Below the pieces are notes generated by a model. The model ran no database searches. It was given only the letters and a program-made list of their open reading frames with translations, and was not told where the DNA came from. Shown piece after piece: positions 34,161-46,681 of a DNA stretch of 64,000 bases (the first letter of the stretch is position 1; each line of letters opens with the position of its first letter). A program made the translations under genes and the position numbers. The DNA is from Eunapius fragilis (taxonomy: Eukaryota; Porifera; Demospongiae; Spongillida; Spongillidae), in the NCBI GenBank assembly GCA_963681505.1, contig OY811983.1, positions 6,162,590 through 6,226,589 on the forward strand. The letters are read 5' to 3'.

Positions 34161-37100
34161 TGCTGCCGTCAGCTGGTTCAATTGGCTCAGTAAAGAGAAA
34201 TATATATGCTTCTAAAAAGTCACTATATCATAAAAGTCGTCAATATAAGGCATGCAAGGTGGTGCTTCGGTACAATCCTAGGATTGTCAGGCGTTACAAA
34301 TCGTCGGTGACAATAAAATACGTACGCGGACGATACCTCAGTCATGTAGTATGGGTTCCATGGCTCCCATATAAGTATTATAACGCTCGCGGCGGCTTAC
34401 TGGTGTAATAGTTCTCCTAGTACCTCCAGATATACACGCCCAGCAAAGGTATTTGTCAGCTTGCTGAAATAGAGATTACCATATACGCAAAACTATCCAA
34501 AGTGCACGAGGAAATTTCGGACTGTCGCGTGATTTTAGTAATTGCAGAGATATAATATCTCTCTGGTAATTGGGAGATACCGACAAAGCTAGAAAAAAAA
34601 CTGCGTTTATGTCAATCCTGCAGATCGAGTCATAGTTACTCCCACGCGAGATTGGTTGAATTTCTTCACTTCTGCACTGGGCAGATATCACATTTCTAGC
34701 TGTCGCAATGCTATATGTTTTAATTAAACTGACCTTTAAGTCGACCCGTTAGTCGCCTGCGTGCCGAATCCGATCCAGAGGACGCCGACCAAGCAGATGA
34801 TCCTATATTTAAAAAAGAATAGGTGATATCATCCGAACGGTGACTCGGTGAGTGCTATAGACTCCATATTTTTAACACCTTTGTGCTACCTCATTCCTCT
34901 ATTGAACACTACGTTTTGGTACCTTATACATTTGCATTGTGCCGAAAATACAAAGGTTCCATACCGCTTGGGATATCAATTCTGGTGGAGCGCTGCATGT
35001 AAATGCGCGTGCATATTATTGATTAGCTCAGATAGTTAATTGAATTTCCTCTCATCCACTGAGCTGCGAAGATATACAGGTGCGCTAGTAAAGTGCTGAT
35101 TTCCCGCTGCTTGAATCGCGCCTTATTCAAATCCGCTTTCAGTGAGTTCGAGATATTATCACACATATAACACTGTCTCAACAACATCCGGAAATTTCTG
35201 AGACCGGATTATGAAAATTTTAGTGATACACACCAGAGACACATGTACACCTGAAGCACACATATGCGCCAGGGACACTTGTGCACACCTGAGCTGAGCT
35301 AGACATCTATGGCACGTAGCGCGATTGCGGTATAAAAGCCGCTGGACGGGCTGGCGTATAGATGAACTACCCTTAATTTGTTGTGGAAATAACTTTCAAT
35401 GCGGTCGCTAACGTTGTTGGTCCTCAAGGTTTGGGGCCGTAGCATCCAGTCCGGCCAGTCCGGCCATGACCGGACCAGCTCACGAGAACGTACAGTACGT
35501 GATAAAGTACCGTCCGGAGCCAGGTTAAAAGCATACGTATGTGATTGGTTGTACAGCAGGTGATGTGTGTATGTGGAGGTGGAGGTATATAACGTTATGT
35601 GAGCAGGAAGAAAATGAGTCTACTTTGTCAGTGCACGTGTCTGGAAACTTTACATATTACAATTGTTGTGTTCAGCAGGATGGTGTGTGTGGGTGGATTG
35701 TGTTCAGCCGGACGGCTGCCAGATGGCTAGTGTTGTTATGGGTATGAAATACCACTGTGTGCACTGTAGTGGCCCTAAGGGGGCAGGTAACTTCTCAGGT
35801 TGAACATGAGGCCAATTGTTCCTTAATGATCACTACCACACAGGTGAAGCTGAAGACCCTCTACCCCGGAACTGCTGTTATATTTTTGTTGTTGTCCAAA
35901 GCAGCATGTAAGGAGGTTTTTTCCTCACACAGTGAGGTTATTTCCCCTGAGGTGGTGTGGGGCCCACTACCTCTGAATAAATTAGGTTCAAATCAACAAT
36001 AGCTGTAGGTAGTTGGCCCCTGCTCTTGTCGTTTATGTGGTGACTATATGTTCTACGTTCGTGGATATACATTGGATGTAGTTTGTGTTGTCTGTATGTG
36101 CTGTTTGTGAGTGCTGTACACTGTTATATATATTCAGCCTAGTTGGCAGTCGTGCACAGGCGACGCGGCACCAAGATCTGTCAATATGCATGGCGTAAGG
36201 GTGGTGTACATGTACGAGGAGGGAGGATGGATTCAACATCAGTCAAGCTTGTTTTTAATTTCTCTAAAGCAGCCACAATCACCAATGTGATTAACTCCTG
36301 CATGAAATGCAGCACACGTGTTTGAACTTCCATGTATGTAAAATAAATAAACTGCAAAACTGTGTAATGTTACTTGAATAAGTTATTTATCCCATGCATG
36401 CACGTTAGGATTGCATCCTTGGAGGAATGGGAAAATGTTGGTATGGGATGCCACCTGCCGAGATACCTTTGAACCTTCATACCTTGCCAGAACAACCAGT
36501 GGGTCTAGTCTAGTGCTGCTTCAGCTGAAGACGAGAAAATATATCTAAATATGAGTACTTAGACCACAGTTATATGTTTTGCCCAGTTTACTCCTTTCTT
36601 AAAGAATCTTTGGTAGCAATTGTCAATTGTCATACAGAAGGGCAATGCTGCTTCATACATACCTAATATGGATTAGTATAATTTTTCTGTAAGCTCTTGT
36701 ATCATAATATAATCTTACAATAATAACTTTATCTAAAGCATCACAAGGGTCACATTAATTTAGTCTGTCATAAATGTAACATTTAGTGTTGTACTTGTGC
36801 TAACTCAATCTAAATACAGTTTAAGTTCTTAATGAATTGAAAACATATATTAATTTAAATATAAAACAAGTTCTCTAATACATAAAGCGGATGAAATATA
36901 ATGATAATTGTAATGTGAATACTACAATGCCTATAGTTCAACAGAAATACAGCTCCACCCACTGGAAGACATCACTGGGGTTGCATGGAACAGACAGGTG
37001 TGCAAAGAGGAGGGGAAGGAGTGAGGGAGAGGGGGAATGGCTAGCCATTGAAATCCAAACCCCTGAGTTGTGTATTATAATGCCGGTAAGCTTAGTGCGA

Positions 37101-38030
37101 TAATGTTGCCATGATAATCACATGACCGTGTTTTATTTGTGCATCAAACAGAGTACAGAAATCAGAAAGGGTTGTACACCTGGTTCAACAAAAGCTGCAT
37201 GAGAGATGTCTGGCCTAACACACTACCCAGTGGCAACAGCCCTCTCAATTCATCAGCACATACAACATCCAGGGAATGGACATGTTCGTACTGCTGGCAA
37301 TGAAGGCAGAATAACCTTACGAGTTGCACATGTAGTAGGGATTCAGGATCGAACTATTTTTTTTTCTCCAGCCCTTATTGTCGTCGCTGGAACGCTGTTA
37401 TCCTTGTTCACGAGTCAACCTTGCGTGTTTTTTTTTTTTTGGGGGGGGGGGGGGGTCTGTTTTAGACAGAGTCTTGCCAAAGATGGCGCGGCGCGTTCAC
37501 ACGTACTGCACCCGGTAATGCAGTTGGATGCATTTCTAATGAACAAACAGAAGATAGAGACAAAGTTTTCATGCAGCTTCCAACAGGCATATAGCTGTAC
37601 CTTACAGCTGCTCTCAACTTTGTTACAACGCACTGCTAGTGATAAGACGGCCTCCCCGTTGAAACCACTTGTTCTATTTATAGAACGCTTCCCGTGTCCC
37701 TCCGTAAAACGTGTAAATATATATATATAATACAAAAAATATATATTTCACCTGTGACACGAACTTTTTTTTACCGTAAGCATCAAAAAGGATAACTTGG
37801 TAAAATATAAATGAGCATAATTATGGCGGTGTTCACCTCCCATAACCGTGATCATGATTTTTTTTTTTCCAAAACTAATTAATCCCAGGATATTTTTCGC
37901 CGTGTCTGGCTCGCATTGCGTAATTTTATAGCATGGGGTCTAATCAGTCCGCCATATTGTGCTCGTTTACTATATAGAAGTACATGTATGATCTTATGCT
38001 TGTATGTAGTTCAGAGCGTTATAGATTCTA

Positions 38031-38092
38031 GGTCGCGGGTAAATGTCAGTTTTCATAGATTGTGGTGAAAACTGACATTTACCCGTGACCTG
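38031..38092. repeat. Small inverted repeat, 62 bp
   Basis: AGGTCGCGGGTAAATGTCAG TTTTCA pairs with TGAAAACTGACATTTACCCGTGACCT around a 10-bp loop. It is just outside the left end of the large foldback. Confidence 0.8.
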
Positions 38093-38129
38093 GGAATTGG
38101 CGTAACTTACCAAAACCATCTAAAACCGA

Positions 38130-39188
38130 GCTTAATGTCTATTGTCCTGAGTGGCCACCCGGGGGTACAATTGGACACCCGGGTGGACAGCAAAAAAAGT
38201 TTTTGCCGTTCGGTCGTGGAAGGGACCTAGTGGCATTTAACGGTACCGGCTTATAGAACAAGCCTTTCTAGGATCGGGCCGAGATAAGTAAGGCTTAAAT
38301 CCTTTCGATACCCGTAAAACGAGCCGTGCTAGCGGACCTATCCATTACGGTCCGTGCGGTACGTACATATCGTATACGAGCTACGTAAGGTAATGCGCCT
38401 ATCATTGTTACGTGAGACCCCCCCCCCCCCTGGGGCATTAGGAGGGATTTGACCTTTATTAAAGCAAACTGCCCCTGGTTGGGGGTTAATAACTGGTCAA
38501 TTGTTTATACTACGTGGTCTGATAAAAGGTCAAACGCGTGCCCGACTACGGTCAAATGTGTGGCCAGTTATGATATTCACGCGTCAAATCCCCACCTAAT
38601 CCCGACTTCGCCCCAGGGGAGGGGGGTCTCACGTAACAATGATAGGTGCATAAGTTTTTTTTGCCAACGTTCATACAGATAGTAAAATAGCTGTTTCTCT
38701 GGACTAGTGTTTGTCAGCAAAAGGTGATAGAGAGCTTTCAGCTGTCTGTTTAGGCCTATGTTTAAAAGGTCATGTACGAGTATAGTCTATACGCGTACAT
38801 GTTCTTTTAAACATAGGCCTACCAGCAAACAGACAGCTGAAAGCTCTCAATCACCTTTTGTTGACAAACACTAATCCAGAGAAACAGCTATTTTACTATC
38901 TGTATGAACGTTGGCAAAAAAAAACTTACCTTACGTAGCTCGTATACGATATGTACGTACCGCACGGACCGTAATGGATAGGTCCGCTAGCACGGCTCGT
39001 TTTACGGGTATCGAAAGGATTTAAGCCTTACTTCTCTCGGCCCGATCCTAAAAAGACTTGTTCTATAAGCCGGTACCGTTAAATGCCACTAGGTCCCTTC
39101 CATGACCGAACAGCAAAAACTTTTTTTGCTGTCCACCCGGGTGTCCAATTGTACCCCCGGGTGGCCACTCAGGACAATAGACATTAAG
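38130..39188. mobile_element. Foldback element, ~1.06 kb, ~400-bp arms
   Basis: The ends are GCTTAATGTCTATTGTCCTG and its complement. The arms run nearly uninterrupted to the centre at about 38781 (AGTATAGTCTATACG), including GGTACCGGCTTATAGAACAAG and TAGGTCCGCTAGCACGGCTC blocks on both sides. It has no ORF. The left arm is interrupted by a separate 257-bp element. Arm identity is high by eye, so the element or a gene-conversion event is young. Confidence 0.88.
38394..38650. mobile_element. Harbinger-like MITE nested in foldback arm, TAA target site
   Basis: It begins TGCGCCTATCATTGTTACGT and ends ACGTAACAATGATAGGTGCA, flanked by TAA on both sides (38391-38393, 38651-38653). The intact right arm of the host foldback reads GGTAAG at the equivalent place, giving a natural empty site. 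A 3-bp TAA duplication fits PIF/Harbinger elements. The interior has C-rich and G-rich tracts and no transposase. Confidence 0.88.
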
Positions 39189-39650
39189 CCCGTGCAACAT
39201 TTTCACGGTAAAGCCCATACAAGCCAATGCAACATTTCCACAGTAAACCGATCATAAGCCCATACAAGGTTATACAACATTTCAACAGTAAACCGAGCAC
39301 ACACAACATACAACATTTCCAGTAAACCAAGCATAAGCCCATCATACAACATTTCCACAGTAAACCGAGCATAAGCCCATACAAGTTAATACAACATTTC
39401 AACAGCAAACTGAGCACACACAACATACAACATTTCCAGTAAACCAAGCATAAGCCCATCATACAACATTTCCACAGTAAACCGAGCATAAGCCCATACA
39501 AGTTAATACAACATCATTTCAACAGTAAACCGAACACACACAACATGCAACATTTCCAGAGTAAACCAAGCATAAGCCCATACAATATTTTCACAGTAAA
39601 CCGAGCATAAGCCCATCATACAACATTTCCACAGTAAACCGAGCACCAAT
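39189..39650. repeat. Minisatellite, AGTAAACCGAGCATAAGCCC motif
   Basis: Around 12 short units built from ACAACATTTCCACAGTAAAC and CGAGCATAAGCCCATACAAG make up higher-order repeats of about 120 bp. It begins immediately at the right end of the foldback element. The open frames through it are repeat artefacts. Confidence 0.88.
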
Positions 39651-40450
39651 TATGGAGGACAACAAGTATAACCCCAGGCGTCATGAAAGATCTCTACAGA
39701 ATGTTTTCGAGGACGTGGTGTAAGCGACCTCCCCGGGACTTTCTACATATGCATTTCCACTGTGGCCGGACCGGTTCTTTTATCGATGCTGCGGCAACTG
39801 ATACAAGAGTCTACTGCGAGCGCATTAGTGACGTACTAAGGGCCTGGAGCCGAGAAATGGGACATAAAATCGCTAAGGGTTACCGTATACAATGAAATAT
39901 ATGTCATTTTCATTAACATATCACAGTACATTCCACACCCCATGACAAACGCGTGCATGCAAGCCCATCGATTTAGCATTAAGGAATTTAAATGATGTCG
40001 TGGGCCTAACAGAGCGGTTACTCTGAAGTGGAATTTGAAAGTAGTAACTTGCCATATACCTGAACCTGCTGCCGCAGGTTCAATATAGGATTGTTTGAGG
40101 ATTGAGGATTGATGCATGAAATCATTTTCACTCGCGTCTGGAGGGACACTGAACTAAGAAACGGATCGCTTATGTTGCGATAGAACGAGAACTGAAAGGT
40201 CTACAGTTCTACATTGGTTCCGTGTCATAAAACGGTGTGCAAATAAACTAATTCTTGTCTCGTGCCCAGTCTTATAAAATCTTGGTCGTCGTCGTCTTCT
40301 TCTTAGGTCAAGCTACGAACGGTTTTGGCAAAAGCACCAATCGCTTCGGAATTTACCCGCAGGGTGCCCCTTAAGGTAACATAGACGCATATCATGCACA
40401 TCTAGCAAGTTCTTTATATAACGTTTTATAATTGATTTTTGTGATCAGAT
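39651..40450. other. Unassigned stretch
   Basis: A 70-codon open frame at 39683-39895 has no recognisable family, and I do not call it. The rest up to the LINE 3' end shows no gene or structure. Confidence 0.4.
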
Positions 40451-40534
40451 ATGTATATAATGGTTAAAAAGACAAATGCACGTACAGGATAAGCAAGTAT
40501 TTAACTAGTAAACTATGTAACTATGTATGAGTCA

Positions 40535-42437
40535 ACCAACTAAGTAGAGGTCTGAGACTTTAGCACGGGGACCTGCCCTTGCAAGAAATGCTCTGGCATT
40601 CGAGCGCACAAGGGAAAGGTTTAGTCTGGAATAAATGCTGTCCAGAGTGGTGGAAGTGGAGGAGTTAACCTGGACTGAAAGGCGGGAAGCAAGTTTCTTG
40701 AATGTGTTAGAGGCTAGTTGGCCCCAGGCCCCGAATGATTCAACAACAAGGGGTATGCAACTTCAGCCTAGTTCTTCACAGATCCCTGAATTTGCTTGTA
40801 TCTTTCGCTGTTCTGTGGCAAAAGCTGCAGAGCCTGCTGTGTGTCCCGCTTCGGAAACTATGTCAGGTTTTAGCGGAGACGACACAGATAAGTCGAACGC
40901 AGCAGGTTTGCCATTGATGCCCCAGTTGTTGACTAGTATGTCTGCAGGTCTAGATTGTTTCTGGTCATGGCCAAGACCACTGCCAGCTTCCAGCTCTAAT
41001 AGGGTTGTATAAGGCTCTCTTGAAGAGGTGATGCAAGGTGTCGCGAAGGTGGTTGTGACGCGCAATTACATCACTACCCCTCTTGCAGGTTAGGGCGTGG
41101 TGAGCCTCAAGGGCTTTGGTTGGGCAAAGGGCACACACAGAGCCAGGCTCACATAGCTGAATACCAAGCCACCATTTGATGGCAAATTGACATTCGGATG
41201 GTGTTAAATGCAAGCCTAAGGCTGGTGATGGGGTAACGCGCAACCAAGAGCTAGCATGTGGGGATGAGACGGAAAGAAGTCGGGCTCGGTCAGCCAGGGT
41301 GCTGCATTGCAAGAGAGATTGAAACTGTTTGTCTTCAAGATTCTGCGACAAAACATGTCGAATGGTGTGGATGGAGTCAAAGGTTGATGAAAGAGCTTCA
41401 TCGGGAGAAACAAGGGCATTATAAATATTGATGGCCTTGAGGAGGTATGGTGAATTGATGTGGTCAGGGAAGGAGGCACTAATAGAGCTGATGTATGCAG
41501 CCGAGCAATAGAGGAAAACAGATCGAAGGCCCAAACCGCCATGGGATAAGCTCAGCGTGGCTTGCTTCCAGGCTGGGCAGTTAGGTGACAAGTCAATAGC
41601 CGTGCACTCCATGAAGCAAGCTCTGACATTATCATCAAATGTAGCGAGAGCGGATTGAATCAAATTTGGAGGTGTGGTGCGTGCAATGTGCGTGAGCTTG
41701 CAGAAGGCAGCACACTGGCGAAGGAGAGTTAGGGCAATCTGGGGATCCTCTAATTTCTGCAGTTGCTGGTGCAAGATATTGGAAGCCCTGATGGCTGATG
41801 ATGCGAAGTCTTCATAAAAGCTTTTATCTCCAATTGGTGACCCAAGAATGACAAAATTGGGAACGTTGGAGCGTGTAGTGATAGCATCATGAAATTCAGG
41901 TAGGGGGGTTTTGCAAAACAGTTCACATTTGCTCAAGTTAGGAAATAGGCCAAGGGGGGGGGGCCTTGATTATTCAAGATAGATAGGGCCTGATCGATGC
42001 TAGTCTTGGACCCAGCCCGCCAGAGCACCATCGTCCAAGTACCATTTGTTGAACAATAGGGATTCACAAGTATTCTCGATTTCAATGATGACAGGGTGAA
42101 TAACGAGAGAAAACAGAAGGGAGCCAAGTGGATCACCTTGCTGCACACCTGAGGTAGATGACAGACTGCCCAGTGGATGCCAAAGATTGGTGGGATGGCT
42201 GTAGCACCATGACACCCAGGGAAGGAGCTCAGGGAAATGGGAATGGCATTGATCGAGTACAGCTTGTCTAGAAACATTGTTAAAGGCATTGCGGAGATCT
42301 ACCTTTAATTTAGGACCACAAAGTCGTCATCTTCCCAATGACGGTCAATACATGCTTGTAATGAGTGGACCATGGTTTCAGCTCCACCTGGGCAAGCTAC
42401 TCCGAGTTGGTGTGGGCTGAAGTAATCAGCAGCCTTG
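40535..42437 (-). mobile_element. LINE fragment 1 (R2/NeSL-type), RT plus endonuclease
   Basis: This is a 3' fragment of a non-LTR retrotransposon. In order on the minus strand: RT blocks (VACPGGAETMVHSL at about 42395, GVQQGDPLGSLLF, WYLDDGALAG at about 42040), the RT thumb/connection region with SKCELFCKTPLPEF at 41936, a CALC...HHALTC zinc motif near 41080-41125, then RPADILVNNWGINGKPAAFD near 40900-40960. The last fits a restriction-like (PD-(D/E)XK) endonuclease as in R2/NeSL-type LINEs. One long open stretch of 323 codons (40965-41936) survives; a frame change separates it from the RT motif frames. It is 5'-truncated where copy 2 begins. Not expected to be active. Confidence 0.75.
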
Positions 42438-43858
42438 ATTTTTTATTTTTTATATTAATAATAACAATAATAATACACCTTATTACAAATGACCATGCAC
42501 AAAACAACCCCCTAACCCTCAAGCATGGTCCATTGTTTTGGCATTGTGTGACCTTGCGAGGAAAGCACGGGCATTGGCTCGAACTAACAAGAGACTCACT
42601 CTGCCATAGATGGAATTTATCATGGTAGCCTTTGTGGAATTTCTTTGTGCCACAAGCTGCAAAAAAAACTGGCCTGCTGTTCTTCCCCATGCACCAAATG
42701 TCGCCACCACTAGTGGAACACACTTCCAACCCAGTTCGGAGCAGATGGGATCATTACATGTGTGTTTTCTCTCCTCTGTCTGTCTAGCTGCTGCACCCGC
42801 TTCAGACAAAATGCTTGAGTTAGGCAGAGAAGTGATGGACACATCAATGGCTGCAGGCTTATCACTAGTGGACCAGCTTGGAATCAGTATATCAGCAGGC
42901 CTTGTTAGCCTCCTTTCATGACCCAAACCCGCACCAGCTTCCCGTTTTGGGTTTAGCAGAGCTCTTTTGCAAAATTCAAAAATAACGTTACGTAGAGTAT
43001 TATGCATGGCGAGCCACTACACCTCCCCCAAATTTGCAGGTAACTGCATGGTGCGCATCCAGTGCTTTGTCAGGACAGTAAGCACATACCTCTCCTTCTG
43101 GTGACTGAGGCAGACCAAGCCACCATTTGATACTCCACTGCATTTCATTGGGAACCAAATTGCATGTCGAACCCCAACCTAGGGGAGGGGACTGCCTGTA
43201 GCCATGAGGAGGCATGCACAGACGAAATGGAGAGTATAAGAGCGCGATCTGCCAGGCTGCCAGAGTCGTATAGTGCACTGAATTGGCAATTCTCAATTTG
43301 TTGTGATAGTTCATGCTGAAGATGAGACTTGATTGGCAAAGGAATGGATAATGTATCCTCTGCAGATACCTGGAGATTGAAGAGGTTAATAGCATCTATG
43401 ATATAATGGCTGGACACCAAATCTGGGGAAGATGAGCTAATTGAGCCTAGGTATGCAGCAGTGGAGTGAACAGCTACGGATCTTAAGCCAAGCCTGGAAC
43501 TCCTCTGCTAAGACTTAAGCAGGCTTGCTTCCAACCACAACTTTGTGATGGCCAAACATTCTGTAAAACAGTGATGAATACTATCATCAAATAGAGGATA
43601 GTGATAGCTTTATTAAAGTTGGAGGTGTTACACGTGAAATGTGGGTCATCTTGCAAAATACTGCACACTTTTGTAGCAATGCTAGTGCCACCTGTGGGGT
43701 ATCCAACCGTACATTTGACTGTTTATGGGCCACAAAGCTGTTACAGAAAATCTCATCACCTATTGGGGCACCTAAGATTTCAAGGTGAGGGGTATGAGAC
43801 CGTTTAGTGATCTCACCTGGAAAAGCTGATAAATCTTCCTTACCAAACAACTCACATT
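42438..43858 (-). mobile_element. LINE fragment 2 (same type, diverged)
   Basis: This is a second, more decayed copy, head-to-tail upstream of copy 1. Recognisable pieces are LGAPIGDEIF (about 43770), a KWWLG...CAYCPDKALDAHHAVTC block (about 43035-43130), and TRPADILIPSW..DKPAAIDVSI (about 42830-42900). Its 3' end carries AT-rich (ATTATT)n sequence at 42438-42475, abutting RT sequence of copy 1, which suggests it inserted there. It is broken by several frame changes and an internal duplication cannot be excluded. Confidence 0.68.
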
Positions 43859-43952
43859 GATTTTAATTAATAATGTTTTGTTAGCATAAATATAATACTC
43901 CAACCTATATCGCAGTTTAATCGGTACTTTGCTAGTGAAGTTGTTTTTCTAA

Positions 43953-45086
43953 AAATGCCTTCGCGTAATCGAAAAAAGATATCTAGCCAACGAGCTGCGT
44001 ACCTTCAAAAGCAAGAAGAGAACAAAGCTAAAGCCAGAGTGCGCTATCCAAAAGGAGGCTAGTCTCGTACCCAGACCCTGATTTCCACAGCTGCTGGTGG
44101 ATTACATCACCTCTTCACGTGCGGTGATGTAATCCACCCGCAGCTGTGGGATCAGGGTCAGGGTACGAGACTAAAAGAAGGCCTCTGTACCGACAGCTAC
44201 AACTGTCTTAGCCGATCCCGAAAAGAAGAAGGCCGGCCTCTGTACGCGACAGCTACAACGCAGAATTATCTAAGCGATCTGTTAAAAGGCAGCGATATTA
44301 AGAGGATCTCGAGGAGAACCGTGCTGCTAAAAGGCAGTGATATCAAGAGGACCTCGAGGAGAGCCGTGCTGCTAAAAGGCAGCGATTTTAAGAGAGCCTC
44401 GAGGAAAACCATGCTGCTAAAAGGCAGAAATACGAGGATGCCATTAAGGCATCTGTTTGGAATGACCCCGCTGTCCGATTGGCTAAACGAGCTGCCGAGA
44501 GGACGCAGTATCGCAGGGGTCACAGAACTACCAAGGTATGTCATGGCATGTTGTATTGCACTAGCATTGGGAAGATAACGTGTACAGCACGCATTGTAAG
44601 GAAACTATTCACTTCACACATGCATGCTCCTTTCTCCTTTGTGACCTGTCTATTGAAATGTACAAAAAGGCTTCCTTATCTGATGTCTACATGTAAGGGC
44701 TTGTCTACATGTAAGGGCTTGCCTGCCTGTGCATGCAACTGTGTACCAATTTAATTGCAGTTGCAAGGGCTGTGTACTAGGTGAAATGAAAATTACTGCA
44801 ACCGTATCCCATAGTAGCTACTCCTTGTATGAACCCAAATCTCATGCACTAATGGAGTATAATAATGGTCTTGAAAAAGCTATTTTTAGGGATAGTGAGC
44901 TTGAGGCTGCCGAAGGTCCTGCTACCACCAGCCCCCCACTGCCAGCACTGCCCCCCCCCCCCCCCCCTACCCCCGCAGCCAGCGCTGCCACCCTTGTATG
45001 CCACATGGCCAGAACCTGGCAGGAGAGGAGGCTGAGGAGGAGGATGCAGCCACCCTCAAGGACGAGGCCGATTTGTACATTTTATA
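43953..45086 (+). pseudogene. Decayed basic-repeat ORF (RAAKRQ repeats)
   Basis: It opens MPSRNRKKISSQRAAYLQKQ, then, after an inserted MITE, continues with four ~45-48-bp units encoding RAAKRQ-type basic repeats (44282-44430). It then reads EDAIKASVWNDPAVRLAKRA and a region near 44780-44930 (YSLYEPKSHALMEYNN...AIFRDSELEAAEG) followed by a Pro run at a 16-base C tract. Similar Arg/Lys-rich repeat openings occur in uncharacterised multicopy proteins of cnidarians and sponges (memory, not checked). Stops within the repeats and the MITE show it is not functional as read. Confidence 0.45.
44060..44176. mobile_element. MITE, CTAGTCTCGTACCC ends
   Basis: Ends TAGTCTCGTACCCAGACCCT and AGGGTCAGGGTACGAGACTA are inverted, and GGATTACATCACC / GGTGATGTAATCC pair inside. 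It interrupts the basic-repeat ORF. No clear target duplication. Confidence 0.85.
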
Positions 45087-45274
45087 AAATATAGTTATAA
45101 TTATCATTATCATTATTAAAGTTATTTAGTTTATTGCACTAATAGATAAAGTTGGGGGGTGGATCGTCCTGTAATTCTAGAAATTATCGACCTTTCCAAA
45201 ATTTGATTATTCACTACGATACTGATATGACAGTCTGAGGGAGAAAAACTTATGAAACAAGTAAATAAAAACAT

Positions 45275-45534
45275 TCTCTAACGAGAAAGTTGTTAGTATA
45301 TAGGATTGACCAATGATGGTGTAAAAAGCACGTAAACAAGAGTGACAGAAATTTGACTGGAAAATTGAAATATGCCTGTATTTAGCACACTCGTGTTATA
45401 ACTGTGCATGCCTGAGTAGTGGGCTAAATATAGGCCTATTTCAATTTTCCGGTCAAATTTCTGTCACTCTAGTTTCCATGCTTTTTACACCACCATTGGT
45501 CAATCCTATATACCAACAACTTCCTCGTTAGAGA
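45275..45534. mobile_element. MITE, 260 bp, CTCTAACGAG ends
   Basis: Long inverted repeats of about 100 bp start CTCTAACGAGAAAGTTGTTA...GGATTGACCAATG.TGGTG and include GACAGAAATTTGAC..GAAAATTGAAATA on each side. The arms are slightly diverged. Confidence 0.88.
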
Positions 45535-46681
45535 CACTTGTACGGACCTATATGTAGCAGAATGGTTGAACATCAGTTGTAAGTGCCAATTAAGGAAATG
45601 GATGACTGCATGCACGTAGTAAGAAGGAATTAACCCCTCTCACATTCCTGGAAACTTTTATGTGTATGTAGCTTGCGTGTAAACGCTTGAAGGCTATCCG
45701 CGCTTGCACTTAACTACACACAATACACTGCAAAAGAAAACTCACGGTGACTGCGAGTTGTTACATTTCCTTATCTGAAAACACTGCCCCATAAGGACGT
45801 TACATAGGTAAGTTTAAAAACCCAGCCCTGGCATTCAAAGAACGAATGTGCTATAAAATCCACCCATAAATCATTAAGCAAAACAAAAAGTCGTCGCTTC
45901 ATCGGGCCGCGCCAAACAGTCACTCGTTACAGCACTATAGAGTGTTTCCCTCGTTCTCAAGGGATCGTATGTTTGGATTGGGAATGAATGAAACACTGTG
46001 GTTATACATCATACCTGTGAAAAGAAAAAAATGAAAGAATATCCAGGTGGATTTGGCGAACAACTTCCATGCGGGTTCCAGGTGGTTCCAACATAAACCC
46101 GGTGAGTTCAAGGCTTTCTTTCTCAGCCTTGAATAAACTGTGCTTTGAAAATCCCTTATAGTAAATAATTTGGTTGATATGTTGAACAAATTTTTGTCAA
46201 ACCATCGTTTCAAAATGTGGCTGGTTTAAAGGCCATACCAATATTTCAACTGTCTCAACAACATTTTAATTGGGTAATTTCTAAGTCCGACTTATGAAAT
46301 TTGTAGCAGCACGCCGAACGCGAGTAGGTTTAGGTCCTAAAACTAAGTACCATGCATGCATGGTTTAGGACCTCAAGCAATGCCCATATATGGGCGTGTT
46401 CACATCTTACTGAACATGATATGACATATATGTTTCATTTGTATTGTAACCTTAGCGATTTATTCACACACACACACAACACACACACAAACACACACAC
46501 ACAACACACACGCGCACACCACACCACACCACACCACGCCATACCACCATCTCTAAAGTATCTATTTATTCTATGCACACACATACTGAACAGATTCTCT
46601 TTTTGAAATCTGATGCTAATTAAGCCCGCCATATGCGGAAAATATAAACCAGTGTGAGTCACGCGACTAATTACTGAAAGC
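45535..46681. other. 5' flank of the carboxypeptidase gene
   Basis: There is no coding sequence. It contains a copy of the GTCTCAACAACAT repeat at about 46250, which resembles 35190, and CA-rich microsatellite sequence at 46464-46530 about 150 bp upstream of the start codon. The promoter is not identified. Confidence 0.5.

Larger units (their letters stand above)
32894..38029. other. Gene-poor region, nothing coding recognised
   Basis: Over 5 kb I find no ORF with a recognisable domain or convincing splice pattern. Contents: a poly-G hairpin element (33552-33689), a 73-bp palindrome (34088-34160), a GTCTCAACAACAT-containing repeat at about 35190 that recurs near 46250, and a T12/G14 junction at about 37429-37455. 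An open stretch at about 35540-36000 reads as Cys/Trp-rich peptide but has stops and no known family. Confidence 0.5.

Noticed and set aside
37206-37730. 174-codon open frame
   Set aside because: It runs through a T/G homopolymer junction and repeat-like sequence with no domain; likely chance.
39184-39650. CRISPR-like regular repeats
   Set aside because: Units vary in length, have no unique spacers and sit in a eukaryotic context; it is a minisatellite.
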